Shown here: one piece after another, positions 1 through 10,825 of the stretch
Position numbering within the stretch: the first letter of the stretch is position 1
Layout of the letters: every line of letters begins with the position of its first letter
Origin: Selaginella moellendorffii
Taxonomy: Eukaryota > Streptophyta > Lycopodiopsida > Selaginellales > Selaginellaceae
Reading direction: 5' to 3'
Assembly (NCBI RefSeq): GCF_000143415.4
Contig: NW_003314269.1
Span: 296,847 to 360,846, forward strand
DNA length: 64,000 bases
Made by a program: the position numbers and the translations under genes
The notes under the pieces: generated by a model
The model's database searches: none
Told to the model about the DNA's origin: nothing
The model's input: the letters and a program-made list of their open reading frames with translations, nothing else

Positions 1-2518
1 GAACGAGCCATTCCACCAGACCGTCTGATTGTGGATGATAAGCACTCGTAAAAGTGTGGCATATCCCCAACCGAGATGTCAAAACATGAAATAACTCAGC
101 CATAAATGCAGGACCATTATCTGAAAGAATCCGCTCTGGACAAGAATGCTGGAACACCACTCGATTGAGGAGGAAGTATCCAACAGCAGTTGCAAAGGCA
201 CTAGCAAGAGCACCAACTTCCACCCAACGAGTCAAGTAGTCAGAAGCAATAATAACATACTCATTGCCAGCAGTCGATCGCAGAAAAGGTTCCATAAGAT
301 CAAACGCCACCAACTCAAACGGACGAGAAATTGCAATTGACTCCAACCGTCCTTCCGCAGCACAAGGGGGAGTATTACGAGCTTGGCACCAAACGCAGCT
401 ACGCACATACCGGATAATATCACGTCGCATCTCTGGCCAATAGAAAGATCTGTGCAGCTTCTTGGTGACACGACGGTGTCCCATATGCCCACCTAGAATA
501 GGAGAATCATGGTAGGCATGAAGAAACCGCAGAATAAACACCGAAGGCACCACTAGCCGTAAATGATCATCAGGATCCATCCCCACAAAATAAAGAAGGC
601 CATCTTCAAGGCGATATTGAGAATGTAAATGCCGAAAAGCCCATCGAGCCGTACGACCAACCAAGTTCTTCCGCTTCAATAATGAAGTAACAGCAGCATG
701 GTCACCTTCAAGTAACGTCCGAGAACCATGTAGATATGCATGAAGTTTCTCAAAACCCCAGACTGCTGCTAAACACTCCTTCTCCGTCGTGGAGTAGTTC
801 ATCTCCGCTGGTTGTAATGTACGGCTTATGTATGCAATGGGATGGCGCTGACCAGGCACACTCGAGCTCTCTTGCATCAACACACCTCCAAGACCAATGT
901 CAGAAGCATCCACGCGCAAAATAAAAGGTCGAGTGTAGTCAGGATATGCCAAAACCGGAGGAGTCGTCAATAGCTCTTTGAGATTCACGAACGCCCGCTC
1001 ACAATCGGGAGACCAGATGAAAGATGACGTTGATGACTTCAACAATGCTCGCAATGGTATAGTGCGATCAGAAAGATGATCCACAAAACGACCGAGATAC
1101 TGCACCTTACCCAAAAAGTGCTGCACATCATTCACACACTTCGGAGTAGGGAACTTTAGAACAGCCACAAGTTTGTCAGGATCAACTTGCAAACCCTCAC
1201 GAGAAATACGGTACCCAAGATAAGTTGTGTCCTTGGACCCAAACACGCACTTCGACCGCTTCAGCTTTAAACCAACGTTGTGTAGCCGATCCAACACTTT
1301 ACAAACATCACGAACATGCTCCTCCCACGTCCCCTCCGAGTGGATCAAGACATCATCAATGAAGTCAGCCGTCACCTCCGGCATATCGCAAAGAACCTCG
1401 TCCATCATCCGCTGAAAAGTTGCTGGAGCATTGTTCAAACCAAACGGCATCACCAAAAACTCGTACAAACCAAATGGTGTACGAAAAGTAGTCTTAGGAA
1501 TATCTTCTTCAGCCATCGGTACTTGCCAATACCCAGAAGCAAGATCTAGCTTGGTGAACCAACAACTTCGCCCCAGACGATCCAAGAGATCAGCAGTGTG
1601 AGGAAGAGGGTACACGTCCGGGATCGTCACTTCATTTAACGGACGATAGTCGATGCAGAAACGAATACTCCTATCAGGCTTCGTCACAAGATGAGGTTCA
1701 CATGCCCAAGGACTCCGCGACTTCCGAATAACACCCTTCTCCAACATCTCCTTGACGTTTGCATGTAAAATCTTGATCTCCTTGGGTGACCGACGACGAA
1801 CAGGAACCTTGATTGGACGAGCATCCCCGGTTGGAATGGGATGACGTGTGGCAATCTTGGCCCCAGACGATAGGTCAAATTCAAAGAGATCAGAATACTC
1901 CTTCATGAGCTGGTCAACAGTTGCAACACAAAGATCATCAGAGGGATCGGAAAAGGGAAGAGCAGAACAAGATGGAAACACAAGAGGAAATAATGGGGGA
2001 ACAAAAGTAATGGAAGCAGAGGTAGAAGTAGAGGGACGAAGATATACGGAAGTGAGAGGAATGGATGAAACATAAGGAAGTATGAGACAAGGGGGAGAAG
2101 CCTCAAAGTCACACTTGGCATGATTGTGCTGCAACCAATCCATAACAAGAATGAGGTCAAAAGCTTGACTCGGCACCACCCGCAACGACTGCAACTCAAG
2201 CTCGAGATTGCCCACACGCACAACCAGGTCCGCCTCATCTCGTGCACATGCATGTGTACGGCCGTTGCCATAAAGAATGAAAACTGGATCCGCCGCACGA
2301 CGCAAGTGTAGACGACAACGTGTGGCAACAGGTCGAGCAATAGAAGATAAACTCGAACCTGTATCAACCAACACGGAGAGAAGAATAGGAGACCTCTTGT
2401 TATAAAAACGAGCTTGGAAAGTAAACACTGGATGAACCGGTGCCGAGTGAACCCCTTGATGGTACTCCCGAAAGAAAGATGGAGGGGTCACTAACTTATT
2501 CGCGCAAGGTCCCTCCAT
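1..2518 (-). CDS. Ty3/Gypsy pol polyprotein, copy A (partial, open)
   Basis: On the minus strand one frame is open from an ATG at 2518 down to base 1 (about 839 codons) with no stop, so it is cut only by the window edge. Domains in order: retropepsin-type protease with active-site LVDTGSS near 2352-2371; reverse transcriptase with catalytic FIDD near 1350; RNase H near 780-960; an HHCC zinc-finger region near 430-520; integrase with its first Asp near 320, second Asp in LSDNGPAF, and the Glu within the HPQSDG...VE block at the edge. The order PR-RT-RH-INT defines Ty3/Gypsy. The start ATG overlaps the gag stop as TAATG, and pol is in the -1 frame to gag. Compared with copy B (55.5-58.2 kb) about 0.3 kb is missing in frame near 635, between RNase H and the zinc finger, so the protein may be defective although open. 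Family and domain calls are firm; activity is unknown. Confidence 0.9.
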   Translation of the reverse strand, partial: MEGPCANKLVTPPSFFREYHQGVHSAPVHPVFTFQARFYNKRSPILLSVLVDTGSSLSSIARPVATRCRLHLRRAADPVFILYGNGRTHACARDEADLVVRVGNLELELQSLRVVPSQAFDLILVMDWLQHNHAKCDFEASPPCLILPYVSSIPLTSVYLRPSTSTSASITFVPPLFPLVFPSCSALPFSDPSDDLCVATVDQLMKEYSDLFEFDLSSGAKIATRHPIPTGDARPIKVPVRRRSPKEIKILHANVKEMLEKGVIRKSRSPWACEPHLVTKPDRSIRFCIDYRPLNEVTIPDVYPLPHTADLLDRLGRSCWFTKLDLASGYWQVPMAEEDIPKTTFRTPFGLYEFLVMPFGLNNAPATFQRMMDEVLCDMPEVTADFIDDVLIHSEGTWEEHVRDVCKVLDRLHNVGLKLKRSKCVFGSKDTTYLGYRISREGLQVDPDKLVAVLKFPTPKCVNDVQHFLGKVQYLGRFVDHLSDRTIPLRALLKSSTSSFIWSPDCERAFVNLKELLTTPPVLAYPDYTRPFILRVDASDIGLGGVLMQESSSVPGQRHPIAYISRTLQPAEMNYSTTEKECLAAVWGFEKLHAYLHGSRTLLEGDHAAVTSLLKRKNLVGRTARWAFRHLHSQYRLEDGLLYFVGMDPDDHLRLVVPSVFILRFLHAYHDSPILGGHMGHRRVTKKLHRSFYWPEMRRDIIRYVRSCVWCQARNTPPCAAEGRLESIAISRPFELVAFDLMEPFLRSTAGNEYVIIASDYLTRWVEVGALASAFATAVGYFLLNRVVFQHSCPERILSDNGPAFMAELFHVLTSRLGICHTFTSAYHPQSDGLVEWLV

Positions 2519-3450
2519 TACTCGCGCGACTCTTCGTTTCCCGAATGCACCTCGGTATCCAAACCTTCCACTGCAGCAGCACCAACGGGATGTTGCTGAC
2601 GCCAAGGTCTCCACCCAGGAAATGGAGGTCGCCAATCCGGAAAGCGCCGACAACGCTGATAAGTATGACCAACTTCATCACACACCCAGCAACGAACGTC
2701 ATGGCCACGACCACGTCCTCGCCCCTGTCCTTGGACTCGAGTAGCAGCAGCATCAACCTCCATGGGAACAGGACCATCACTCATAGGAAGTGGAGCTGAA
2801 GAACGTGTAGCAAGAAGTGGAAGAGGCGACGTCTCATAACGTTGTGCCAAGCGAAGAGCATTGTCAAGAGTGGCAGGAGCAAGTGCATGCACAAGTCTGA
2901 CAAGATCTTGACGAAGTGCTGGCCACAGCATTCCTAACTTGATCCGCTCCGACATATTTGGCTCCGCACGAAGCAAAAGACTTCGGAAACAAACGCCAAA
3001 TTGCATCACCGACTCAGATGGCCCTTGGCGAAGACGATGCAATTGTTGGAAGGCATCATCACAATCGTCAGCGTGTCCAAAGGCGCGTTTGAAGACGTCT
3101 GGAAGAACACTCCAATCGCCACAAGTAGCTGCGCTCAATCCATTGTACCACTGCAATGCCGTCCCTTGGAGACATGTGGGGAACTCACGCAAACGTCGAG
3201 CATCATCCCAAGAATGATATGTAGCAATCACCGTGAAGTGATTGAACCAATGGTACACATCATCCCCAGGATTCCCACGAAAGAACTCCAGCCGAACGCG
3301 AGGATTGGCACCAAAAGCAGGAGGAGTTGTACCATGTGCCGTGAACGCCGCCATCAACTGAGTTTGGTTGTTCAATTGCAAGCGCATAGCATCAAGCAAT
3401 TGAACCAACTGCTGCTCTAGAGTCAAAGGAGGAGATTGCGGATCGGCCAT
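2518..3450 (-). CDS. Gypsy gag polyprotein, copy A
   Basis: A 310-codon frame starts with ATG at 3450 and ends with TAA at 2520-2518. Residues about 50-200 look like a retrotransposon Gag capsid (acidic and aromatic, with FFRGNPGDD and ALQWYNG blocks). Near residue 260 there is one perfect CX2CX4HX4C zinc knuckle (CWVCDEVGHTYQRC), preceded by an Arg/Gly-rich stretch; together these fit a genomic-RNA-binding nucleocapsid. The frame is uninterrupted, unlike every other gag in the window. It lies between a 5' leader (3451-3683) and pol, whose ATG overlaps this stop codon. Structural role in virus-like particle assembly is from family knowledge. Confidence 0.9.
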   Translation of the reverse strand: MADPQSPPLTLEQQLVQLLDAMRLQLNNQTQLMAAFTAHGTTPPAFGANPRVRLEFFRGNPGDDVYHWFNHFTVIATYHSWDDARRLREFPTCLQGTALQWYNGLSAATCGDWSVLPDVFKRAFGHADDCDDAFQQLHRLRQGPSESVMQFGVCFRSLLLRAEPNMSERIKLGMLWPALRQDLVRLVHALAPATLDNALRLAQRYETSPLPLLATRSSAPLPMSDGPVPMEVDAAATRVQGQGRGRGRGHDVRCWVCDEVGHTYQRCRRFPDWRPPFPGWRPWRQQHPVGAAAVEGLDTEVHSGNEESRE

Positions 3451-3683
3451 GAAAATGAATGAAAAAGAAAGAGCAAAAGAAGAGAAATGACAAAAAGCTG
3501 GAAAGAAATGGTAGATCTAGATAATGCAAAAAGTTAGATCTAAACCAAAATCCTGAAAGGAAAGAACAAAAGAAAGGAAATGGAAAAAGCTAGATCTAGA
3601 CAATGCAAAAGCTAGATCTAAACCGAAATCCCAAATCCAAGCACTCCCCAGGGACAATCAAAGGTGCCCCTCACCTCCACCAA
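3451..3683 (-). other. Copy A 5' leader and primer-binding region
   Basis: Untranslated stretch between the 5' LTR and gag. Immediately inside the LTR the minus strand reads TTGGTGGAGGTGAGGGGC (3683 to 3666). Primer sites normally begin TGG, complementary to tRNA CCA ends, but this is not the initiator-Met site used by the other families here. Copy B conserves TTGGTGGAAGTGA at the same place. The primer tRNA is not identified. The rest is a pyrimidine-rich leader (on the minus strand) with two near-duplicate blocks containing AGATCTAGC-type motifs. Confidence 0.55.
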
Positions 3684-3857
3684 TGTGAGTGCATGGAATA
3701 TGGAAAGGGAATACAGAAATGTGCATATCAATTAGCCCAAAAACCCTAGCTTATATACAGGAGCGAATGGTCCGGATTGAAACCAATCCGACGGCTACCA
3801 AAATCCACTACGCTAATATTATTATACGGCATCGTAGCCGTACACTTGGCCCTCACA
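3684..3857 (-). repeat. Copy A 5' LTR (174 bp)
   Basis: Ends in perfect short inverted repeats: on the minus strand it starts TGTGAGG at 3857 and ends CACTCACA at 3684. It is alignable over its length with 58311-58486 and 38212-38374. The partner 3' LTR of this element lies left of the window, so the target duplication cannot be tested (bases 3858-3862 are TCGTG). Confidence 0.85.
3751..3759 (-). promoter_or_regulatory. TATA box in copy A LTR
   Basis: The minus strand reads TGTATATAA inside the 5' LTR. Transcription would then start about 25-35 bases further on, near 3720, leaving a short R-U5 segment. The position is as expected for an LTR promoter; activity is not shown. Confidence 0.5.
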
Positions 3858-5530
3858 TCGTGAAATTAAATCTATATACAATTGCCACTAAATGTGTACA
3901 AGTAAATGAGAAATTATTTTATTTGATTATTTTTAAATTTTATCTTTAATTTTTGTTAATTTTAAGTTTATAATATGTGATTATATATTTTTATTGTGAA
4001 GGGAACTCATAAAAAAGAGCCATCATTTTTACACTATTTATTGTTTACATTTTTCTTCAATATGCTTATATTTTCAATAATTGTGGAATTTATATAGGAT
4101 TATTTTAGATTATATTAGATATAGATACATATCACTCTTTTTGTGTACTCCACTGACGATTATAGCTCTAATATAAAATATATTTTAACAAGAATTTATA
4201 AGTGAGTGGATTAAATTAAGGTACTTTATTTCTTGTTTTTCTAACTAAAAATATTCATATTTGTTGTCATGATATAACATGTTACATTTGTATCATTTAA
4301 ATTGTACACACTAGATACTCATTGTACCTAGTTTATATAATACTGCATTGCTGCTAAAGAAATAAATAAATATCAACAACTAATTTAAATCATTATAATA
4401 TTGAAAGCTAAAGCTAATTTTTAAAAAAATTTGAAGTAAAAAGGTAATAAGATTGCTAATTTTCATTTTTTTAAATGTTTATGACATGTTTGTAAACAAT
4501 CACATAACTACGTACTACCACCTTAATATGATGCACTTTAATTCATGGGATTTTCTCCTTCTGTTCCTTTGAATCTTTCTTGTATATATGTAATAGTGGT
4601 TAAAAAAATCTCTTCTATATGTATATATCAAATTTTTTAAAGGTATATGAGTTTTGAGGCTTCATAATCTTGAAATAATGGCACTTTGTAGCAATAAGTT
4701 TAGTACTAAGAAGGATGCATAATAAATATGGAAACCTTATTGGATAGTGTAGCATTGGATCAAGAGATGCTAAATTATGTTGCAAAAATCAAGTAACAAA
4801 AACGTACGAAGTTTTGACACAACCAAATGAACAATTATGTTAAAACTTTCTATAACTCCCAATAAGAAAAAACAATTTCTTGTAGATTCAAGAGTCAATA
4901 GTAAAAGAGATGAGTAAGATATGGTAAATACAATGCCAAAGACTATATTATTAGATATAGTAATAATGATCTATCCAAGAATAAATGTGCAAATAATCTA
5001 AACTCTAAAAAAATTACATTTGATAAATTTAATTTAAAGAATTTTTTTCAAAAGTTCTCAATGCTCTATCATTTGATAAGCTTTATTAGTTACAATTCAA
5101 CCTTAAATTAAACACCTAATTATTAGAAGTGTTGATATTTTATATAATATAAATATGGTAGTTTTCTTGTATTTTATATAAGTAGCAGGAATTTATAGTT
5201 TCATAGAGTGAATGGTGTCAATATACCAAGTATTTCATTAGAAGATGCATTGAATAGATCAAGATAGTTAGTTCGTGAAATACTATCCAAAAAAACCACA
5301 ATTGAAATAGAATTGGTATAGAATAAATTGCAAAGCTTAATAATAAGTCCCCATAATTATTATATATAACTCATTGTCAGTGCTTCCTCACTTCCATCCA
5401 CATTTGATCAAACAAATTAAACACAAGTTTGATACAATTGTTGAAAATTTAACTTCTCAATACTTTTTGTTGAGATAAGGAAGTTCAATATATCTCTTAA
5501 GAGATAAATTATTTATGTTAGAATAAACTA
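3858..5530. other. AT-rich spacer, nothing recognisable
   Basis: Very AT-rich sequence with no open frame, LTR terminus or RNA gene that I can support. The right part may be the most decayed beginning of the Family L copy that becomes alignable near 5530. Confidence 0.5.
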
Positions 5531-5897
5531 TTATAAAAGGAAATACTTATTGCCTAAGAAGTCTATAATTGAAATATATAAGTACCTAAAACATTAAAAA
5601 AATCATATTTAGTATTATGAATGCATTAGATAATGCCTATAAAGAATAACAAATAGAAAATGCTATCCAAGACTCAAGGTTAAGGAAAGCTAGAGACATG
5701 AAAAGTTTGTTTATCTAAAGTGGATAATGCCTAAAGTATTTTAGCACGGCTAGCAATAAGCATACAGACATATATAAATAATAATGTTAATCCTAGTGTG
5801 TAAGATTAGAAGTTGAGTATAAGAATTAATTTTTAAGTTATTAAATAGATTTATCCCTAAAGATACTTATTAAGGCAAGTACGAAGTACAAATTTAC

Positions 5898-5997
5898 NNN
5901 NNNNNNNNNNNNNNNNNNNNNNNNNNNNNNNNNNNNNNNNNNNNNNNNNNNNNNNNNNNNNNNNNNNNNNNNNNNNNNNNNNNNNNNNNNNNNNNNN
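5898..5997. other. Assembly gap (100 N)
   Basis: Run of exactly 100 N, the usual placeholder for a gap of unknown size. Confidence 0.99.
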
Positions 5998-7790
5998 TGG
6001 GGAATCAAATATGAGTTTAAGGGTTTGCTACTGGCAAATATGGTATTATAAAGTATCTAAAGTATGAAAATATCCATGTTAGACCTAATGGCATACAAAA
6101 GTTTATGAAATGTAGGGCCTTTATAAACTAAGGGGTTAATGTTCCAACGTGAATTTGAGTAAATTTGTACTTAAAAAATTGAATATAAATGGTTCAAAGG
6201 CACATATAAAATCAAATAGCATAAATAAAATATGGTTTGGAAACTTGCCATAATGTGAGGTTATCAAGATTAGGGAAGTAGTATTCACATATTCAAATGG
6301 ATGGTTTTGAATGGAAGTTAATATTTAAGGATTTGGGAGGTGTTGGGTCAGGAGCGTTGGTCCATTTAGAGGGCAACAGGAGTGCAGGCACTCTGGGAGG
6401 CTCGGAACCACTGTCGCTATGTGGAACCTGTGTCGCGGCCATGGGCAGTACCAGTCTCTTTGTAATTATATGAATTATACTAACATATAAGTAAATGTTT
6501 CATATAGAATAGAAAAATAAACAATTTGTATACTTATGCATATGATATTGGTTGAATGACTTGCTAAATAAAATTAACACTTAAAAGAATGAGGTGCTTA
6601 AATGAAGAGTTGACTTCATAAGGGAAGGCTTATGAGGCCAAGCATGAAGAAGTGCATGCATAAACATAGGTTAATCATCTAGTTTATCAAGTGAGATAAT
6701 TTAGAAGCTAAGAGGAATAAAGTTCCTAAGTTGTGATACATAGTGTATATATGAAAAAGAAGTTAATTAACATGGGTATAAGTTTAGTGTATTAGTGTGG
6801 GGGGTCACGCCAAATATCCTATTTAATGCCACATATAAGTGCATATATAAAGGTTGGGTTATAGTTCTAACTCTTTAGTGCTATAAGGGTATTAAAGTGT
6901 GGTGATAGTTTGAAATATGAAGATATTCATTTTTTTGTGGTTATAGACTCTCAACAAAGAGGTTGGCTTGAGTATATCATCAAGTGGGGGATACTTTAGA
7001 ATTGTGGATATGGTGAATTGGATGGGGACACCCAATTTTAGTTGTGTAAACAACTAAAGAGAACAACTCAAAATATGATTTATAAATATTTAAATATAAA
7101 ATAAAAATGCCCATAGATAAAAAAAACACCTTTTTTACAATTGGTTAAAAGTCTTAAGATATTTAAAATTAAATGTCTTCGGGTTTAAGTAGTACTATGT
7201 TGGGTGGCCTCTCAGGAAGTTTAAATTCATATCTAAATAATATAACAAATAGGTAGAGATATAGGATTGGAAGTTAAAAGTCCAATCAATTTTAAGAAAT
7301 AAGTGTAAAAACACTAAAAGTGATAAAGTTAAACTTTAGATAAATCCAAAGGGAGAAAAATCTTTATAAAGTTTACTATATAGTGAGTTTGGCATAGGAT
7401 AAAAGAAAGAATAATAGTGTTCTTAAGTAAAGAATTCTCTAGAATAGGGAAGTAAAGTGTATACTATAATAATGTGCATAGGAAGATGTTAAAAACACCT
7501 AGGAAATTGACACAAGAAGTCAATATTAAGGTTCTAAAGGGCAATTTTTATGTTGATATAATCTGAGATTACTCTAGAGTGAGTAATAAGATTGAGATAG
7601 AGAAAGATGGGTTTCACGAAATCTAAATTAGCAACATGAGAGAACCATCACAAATGAGGTAATAAGTCTATAAATTGGGGCTATTTTCTTAAGCATGATG
7701 AGTCTTTAGTGTTAAACCATTGATGAATAGTGGCTTTGAATAGGTTATCATTCGATAAGGACATTAAATTTTGTCTATGGGTGGTGGAGT

Positions 7791-10233
7791 TGTAAAACAT
7801 AAATCCCTCAGTTCCAAAATAGTGCTAAAGGTGTGCTATATGGTAGTGGTTGAAGGGAAAGTCTAATGAGCGTAACACATTTGGGCTAAAAACTTTGACT
7901 TGAAAAATCAAAAGTGAGAGTGAAATTTCTAAAGAAGCACATAAGGAACAAGCACAAAGTGAGCAATAAAAAAAAAATTTAAAAAGGATAAAAGAATGAT
8001 TAACATGTGACAATTGTTAAGATTGAGTCTGAGATCAAGTCCAAAACCAATAGTGCACACGGTTTTTACCCTTTATCCACGAAGCAAAACCTAAACCCTT
8101 CATGTGCCACGTGTTACATACCATGTGCCACATGCCATGTGTCCAAAGGACAATGGTGTAGAACCCTAGTTTAAAAGCTTTGGGCTATTGAATGAAGGTA
8201 CGGAGCCAAACCCCTAAGCATGGAGCCAAGAAACAACAGAACTAGACCATAGAGCAACTCCTAAGCATACAACCCAAAGAGCAAAAGGACAAGAGCACAA
8301 AGCAACTTGGAGCAATCTTAGAGCATCCAACATCCCAATGCCAGGACTAATATGCAAAACGGAGCCAAACAAAATTTGGCGCTATTTTAGAATATTGGTG
8401 GCTTAAAAGAGGATATGGGTACTCCACCAACTAGCATGGTATGAAACTTGGGCTTAGACCCAAGCCAGATGCAAAATAAAGACAGGCACGCAAATAAAAG
8501 TTAAACTATGCCTCAGGTTGGTCGCCTATACCAGGCCTACCCACTATCACTATCCTTACAGGAGTTAGTTTCTAGGACAAGCTCTGTAGCACACCTTATT
8601 TTTTTCCCCTTAAGCCTATTGAAAAAAGGGCAATTGCTTGATGAGAGAGCCTTTAGTGGCTATTTTATCTCCATTCTTATCCCTCAAGGTTCCAAGGATC
8701 TACAATGACAATATATCCAAATCTCATCCCATGATTACATGCGTTACAAGCTCAAACTTTACTAAATATGGAATGTTTCTAGATTGTGAATTTAGACACA
8801 GGACAAACAGTATTGTGTTCAAAATAATCTCTACATTTCGTAGATATGCCAAATGAGCAAATCTAGACACTTTCCATAATTAGCATTTAAGATCGTAATA
8901 AGACTAACACAAAGGGCATGATAACAAGGGTGTTTGGGAGATACAGTAAGCTATCATCTAGCGATATTGAGGGACTAGTCTCAATATGCAAAGATTCTTG
9001 CTAAGCTAATGCAAGATAGAGCAAAAGAAAACTAAAAGCCAGGCCAAGTATACTCAACTAGAAACACATTGGAGTTCCTACTTTATGTCCATCTAATTAA
9101 GTACAGATATTAAGCCCAGTAAACTAACATTTGAACAAGAGGGGTTAATAAAAAGAACCAACAATACTGACCTCTTGCCGTTGTGGCAGTAAGGAAAGAA
9201 TATCGAAAAGGATTAGCTAACAAGTAACTTTCGATACCCACAGTCACATTCGTGACAATTCTAAAAACAAATCACAAACCAAGTACGAGATTGAGTTTCA
9301 AACTGAGATTGAGATTGAGTCTGAAGAGTGAAAGCCCAAAGCAATTGTTAGAGGGTTTACTAAGTCTTTGCGAGATAATAAAGGGAGCGAACTAATGTGA
9401 CCAAAGAAGGTTATACCTACGTGATAAGTGATGATATAAACACTAAAGAGTTCAAGGCTAGAGTGAATATAAATGGATAAATCAGATGATTTGATGAAGT
9501 GTTCAAGAGTTGGCTCTAGTTTCTCTAAAAGATCAAATGATTGATGTTGTCAATCCAAGTGTGAGTGGCACTATCTACTTTGATACTTTGCATGGTTTAT
9601 CAAAACATCACTCTAGCTACATAGTTAGGGCATATTAGTGGTGAAATGTGGGAAGAGTACCCATATTGCCTGTGTTAGGCTGTAGTGTTTATTTGAAAGT
9701 CTTTGATTCGAAGAATGATCCTCTTGCTTGGTAAGTAAGGGTATGGTTAAGAATTCCCAAAGGTCATGAAGACTTAGTAAATAAACTTTCAAGCCCTAAA
9801 CCAGTAGCAGTATTGGAAAGCATTATTGTGATTGGAGAAGGACTTAGTGGGGATTGAAGAAGGGATATTAAAGGACAATATTTCTTCATATCTTAGAATA
9901 TCCTCAATATGTTAAGAAGTGGTTATAGGATGACCACTCATAAACTAGATGATTTGATCTTTGAGAGATAAATTTGTGGCACAAATGGTTTTAGACTACC
10001 AATAGAACAAATGTAAATGGACATAACTTTAGTGTAACATGTTGGTATGTTAGTGGTAACTTTAGGTGTTTGCAATAGAACTCAGACACGTGGAGCACTT
10101 GGACTAAGTGTAAAAGTAATGTGGCTTAAAAGTCACATTTAGTGAAGACTTATGGAGATTATAAGTGAAACTCCTCCAAGTGCTTAAAGGTGTGATTAAG
10201 TGACTAAAGTAATGGAAAATTTAATCACCTACA
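7791..10233 (+). repeat. Family L 3' LTR, interrupted
   Basis: Starts TGTAAAACATAAATCC at 7791, corresponding to TGTGAGAAACCAAAATCC at 48388, and ends AATCACCTACA at 10233, corresponding to the 50106 terminus. It is split by a Family T LTR (8049-9257). Most of the short-period repeat array seen in the young LTR is absent; a residue reading GAGATTGAG remains on both sides of the insertion. Confidence 0.75.
8049..9257 (-). mobile_element. Solo LTR of Family T
   Basis: About 1.2 kb matching the Family T LTR (split copy at 42460-42696 plus 50107-50955) from its GCTACA-type end to its TGTC-type start, with Family L LTR sequence directly on both sides and no internal region. A single LTR in this state is the usual product of recombination between two LTRs. 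The expected 5-base target duplication is not visible, probably because of decay. Confidence 0.7.
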
Positions 10234-10725
10234 ATAATTTGATGAAAAGGATTGAGATAATGAGGACAAGGTGAGATGGACATGAATTAATCAAGGCAAG
10301 TTTGACACTAGGAGTGGATACAAACTCCTCCATCTGTTAGTCAACATGCTTGTGAATATTGAATAGCACATCACTACTCCTAGGGACTAGAGGTTTCATG
10401 GCCATCTCCCTAGTTTGGCAACATCACCTAGGACAATTCTATATTGGATATAACATTATTAATTATTTCATAGAAGACACCATAGCAACTAAAAATGTCT
10501 CTCATTTTCCATTTTTGGACTTCTTAGATATATCTAATCATCATCTCTTTTCACTATAGAGCCAAAAATGGGGACCAGCTCAAATTGGCTGGCCAAGGAA
10601 GGCATTAGTTATCTACCACTTGAAACCTCTAGATGCAGTCACACTATAATGGATTGCTAAGGAGCTTTGGAATCAGCAACATCAAAAGACTCCACTAGGT
10701 GGCACAATAGATCTGCTTGTCATGG
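10234..10725. other. Unassigned spacer left of the chromovirus
   Basis: No convincing gene. It lies between the end of the Family L LTR and the chromovirus target site. With 26422 onward it formed one continuous stretch before that insertion, so its right part may belong to the LINE remnant, but I cannot show this. Confidence 0.35.
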
Positions 10726-10795
10726 TGACACAAACTATAGGAATATTTCAAGAATATTCCATAGCCTGTGAAATTTAAGGCTCTTGTTCATTTCA
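10726..10795 (+). repeat. Chromovirus 5' LTR (70 bp)
   Basis: Begins TGACACAAACTATAGG and ends TTCATTTCA. It matches the 3' LTR at 26316-26416 but lacks about 40 bases of its middle. The next bases (10796-10810, TTGGTATTGGAGCAG) form a near-canonical initiator-Met tRNA primer-binding site. Confidence 0.8.
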
Positions 10796-10825
10796 TTGGT
10801 ATTGGAGCAGCATGTTCTTTTGGGG

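Larger units (their letters stand above)
5530..10233 (+). mobile_element. Decayed Family L element (internal end plus 3' LTR)
   Basis: From about 5530 the sequence follows the internal region of the young element at 42697-50106 in the same order (for example 5540-5890 matches 45670-46050, and 6600-6990 matches 46620-46940). It then passes the same polypurine-side sequence (CTATGGGTGGTGGAGT) into an LTR at 7791. Differences are mostly C-to-T and G-to-A, making the copy AT-rich. No coding frame is present, as in the young copy. The left end is lost and there is a 100-base assembly gap inside. Confidence 0.75.

Noticed and set aside
8044-9262. Target duplication for the solo T LTR
   Set aside because: AAACC on the left and ATTCT on the right do not match under any boundary I tried.
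10234-10260. Primer-binding site after the decayed L LTR (AATTTGATG...)
   Set aside because: Only a few bases agree with the Met-type site; a 3' LTR is not expected to have one, and the match is too weak to claim a tandem.
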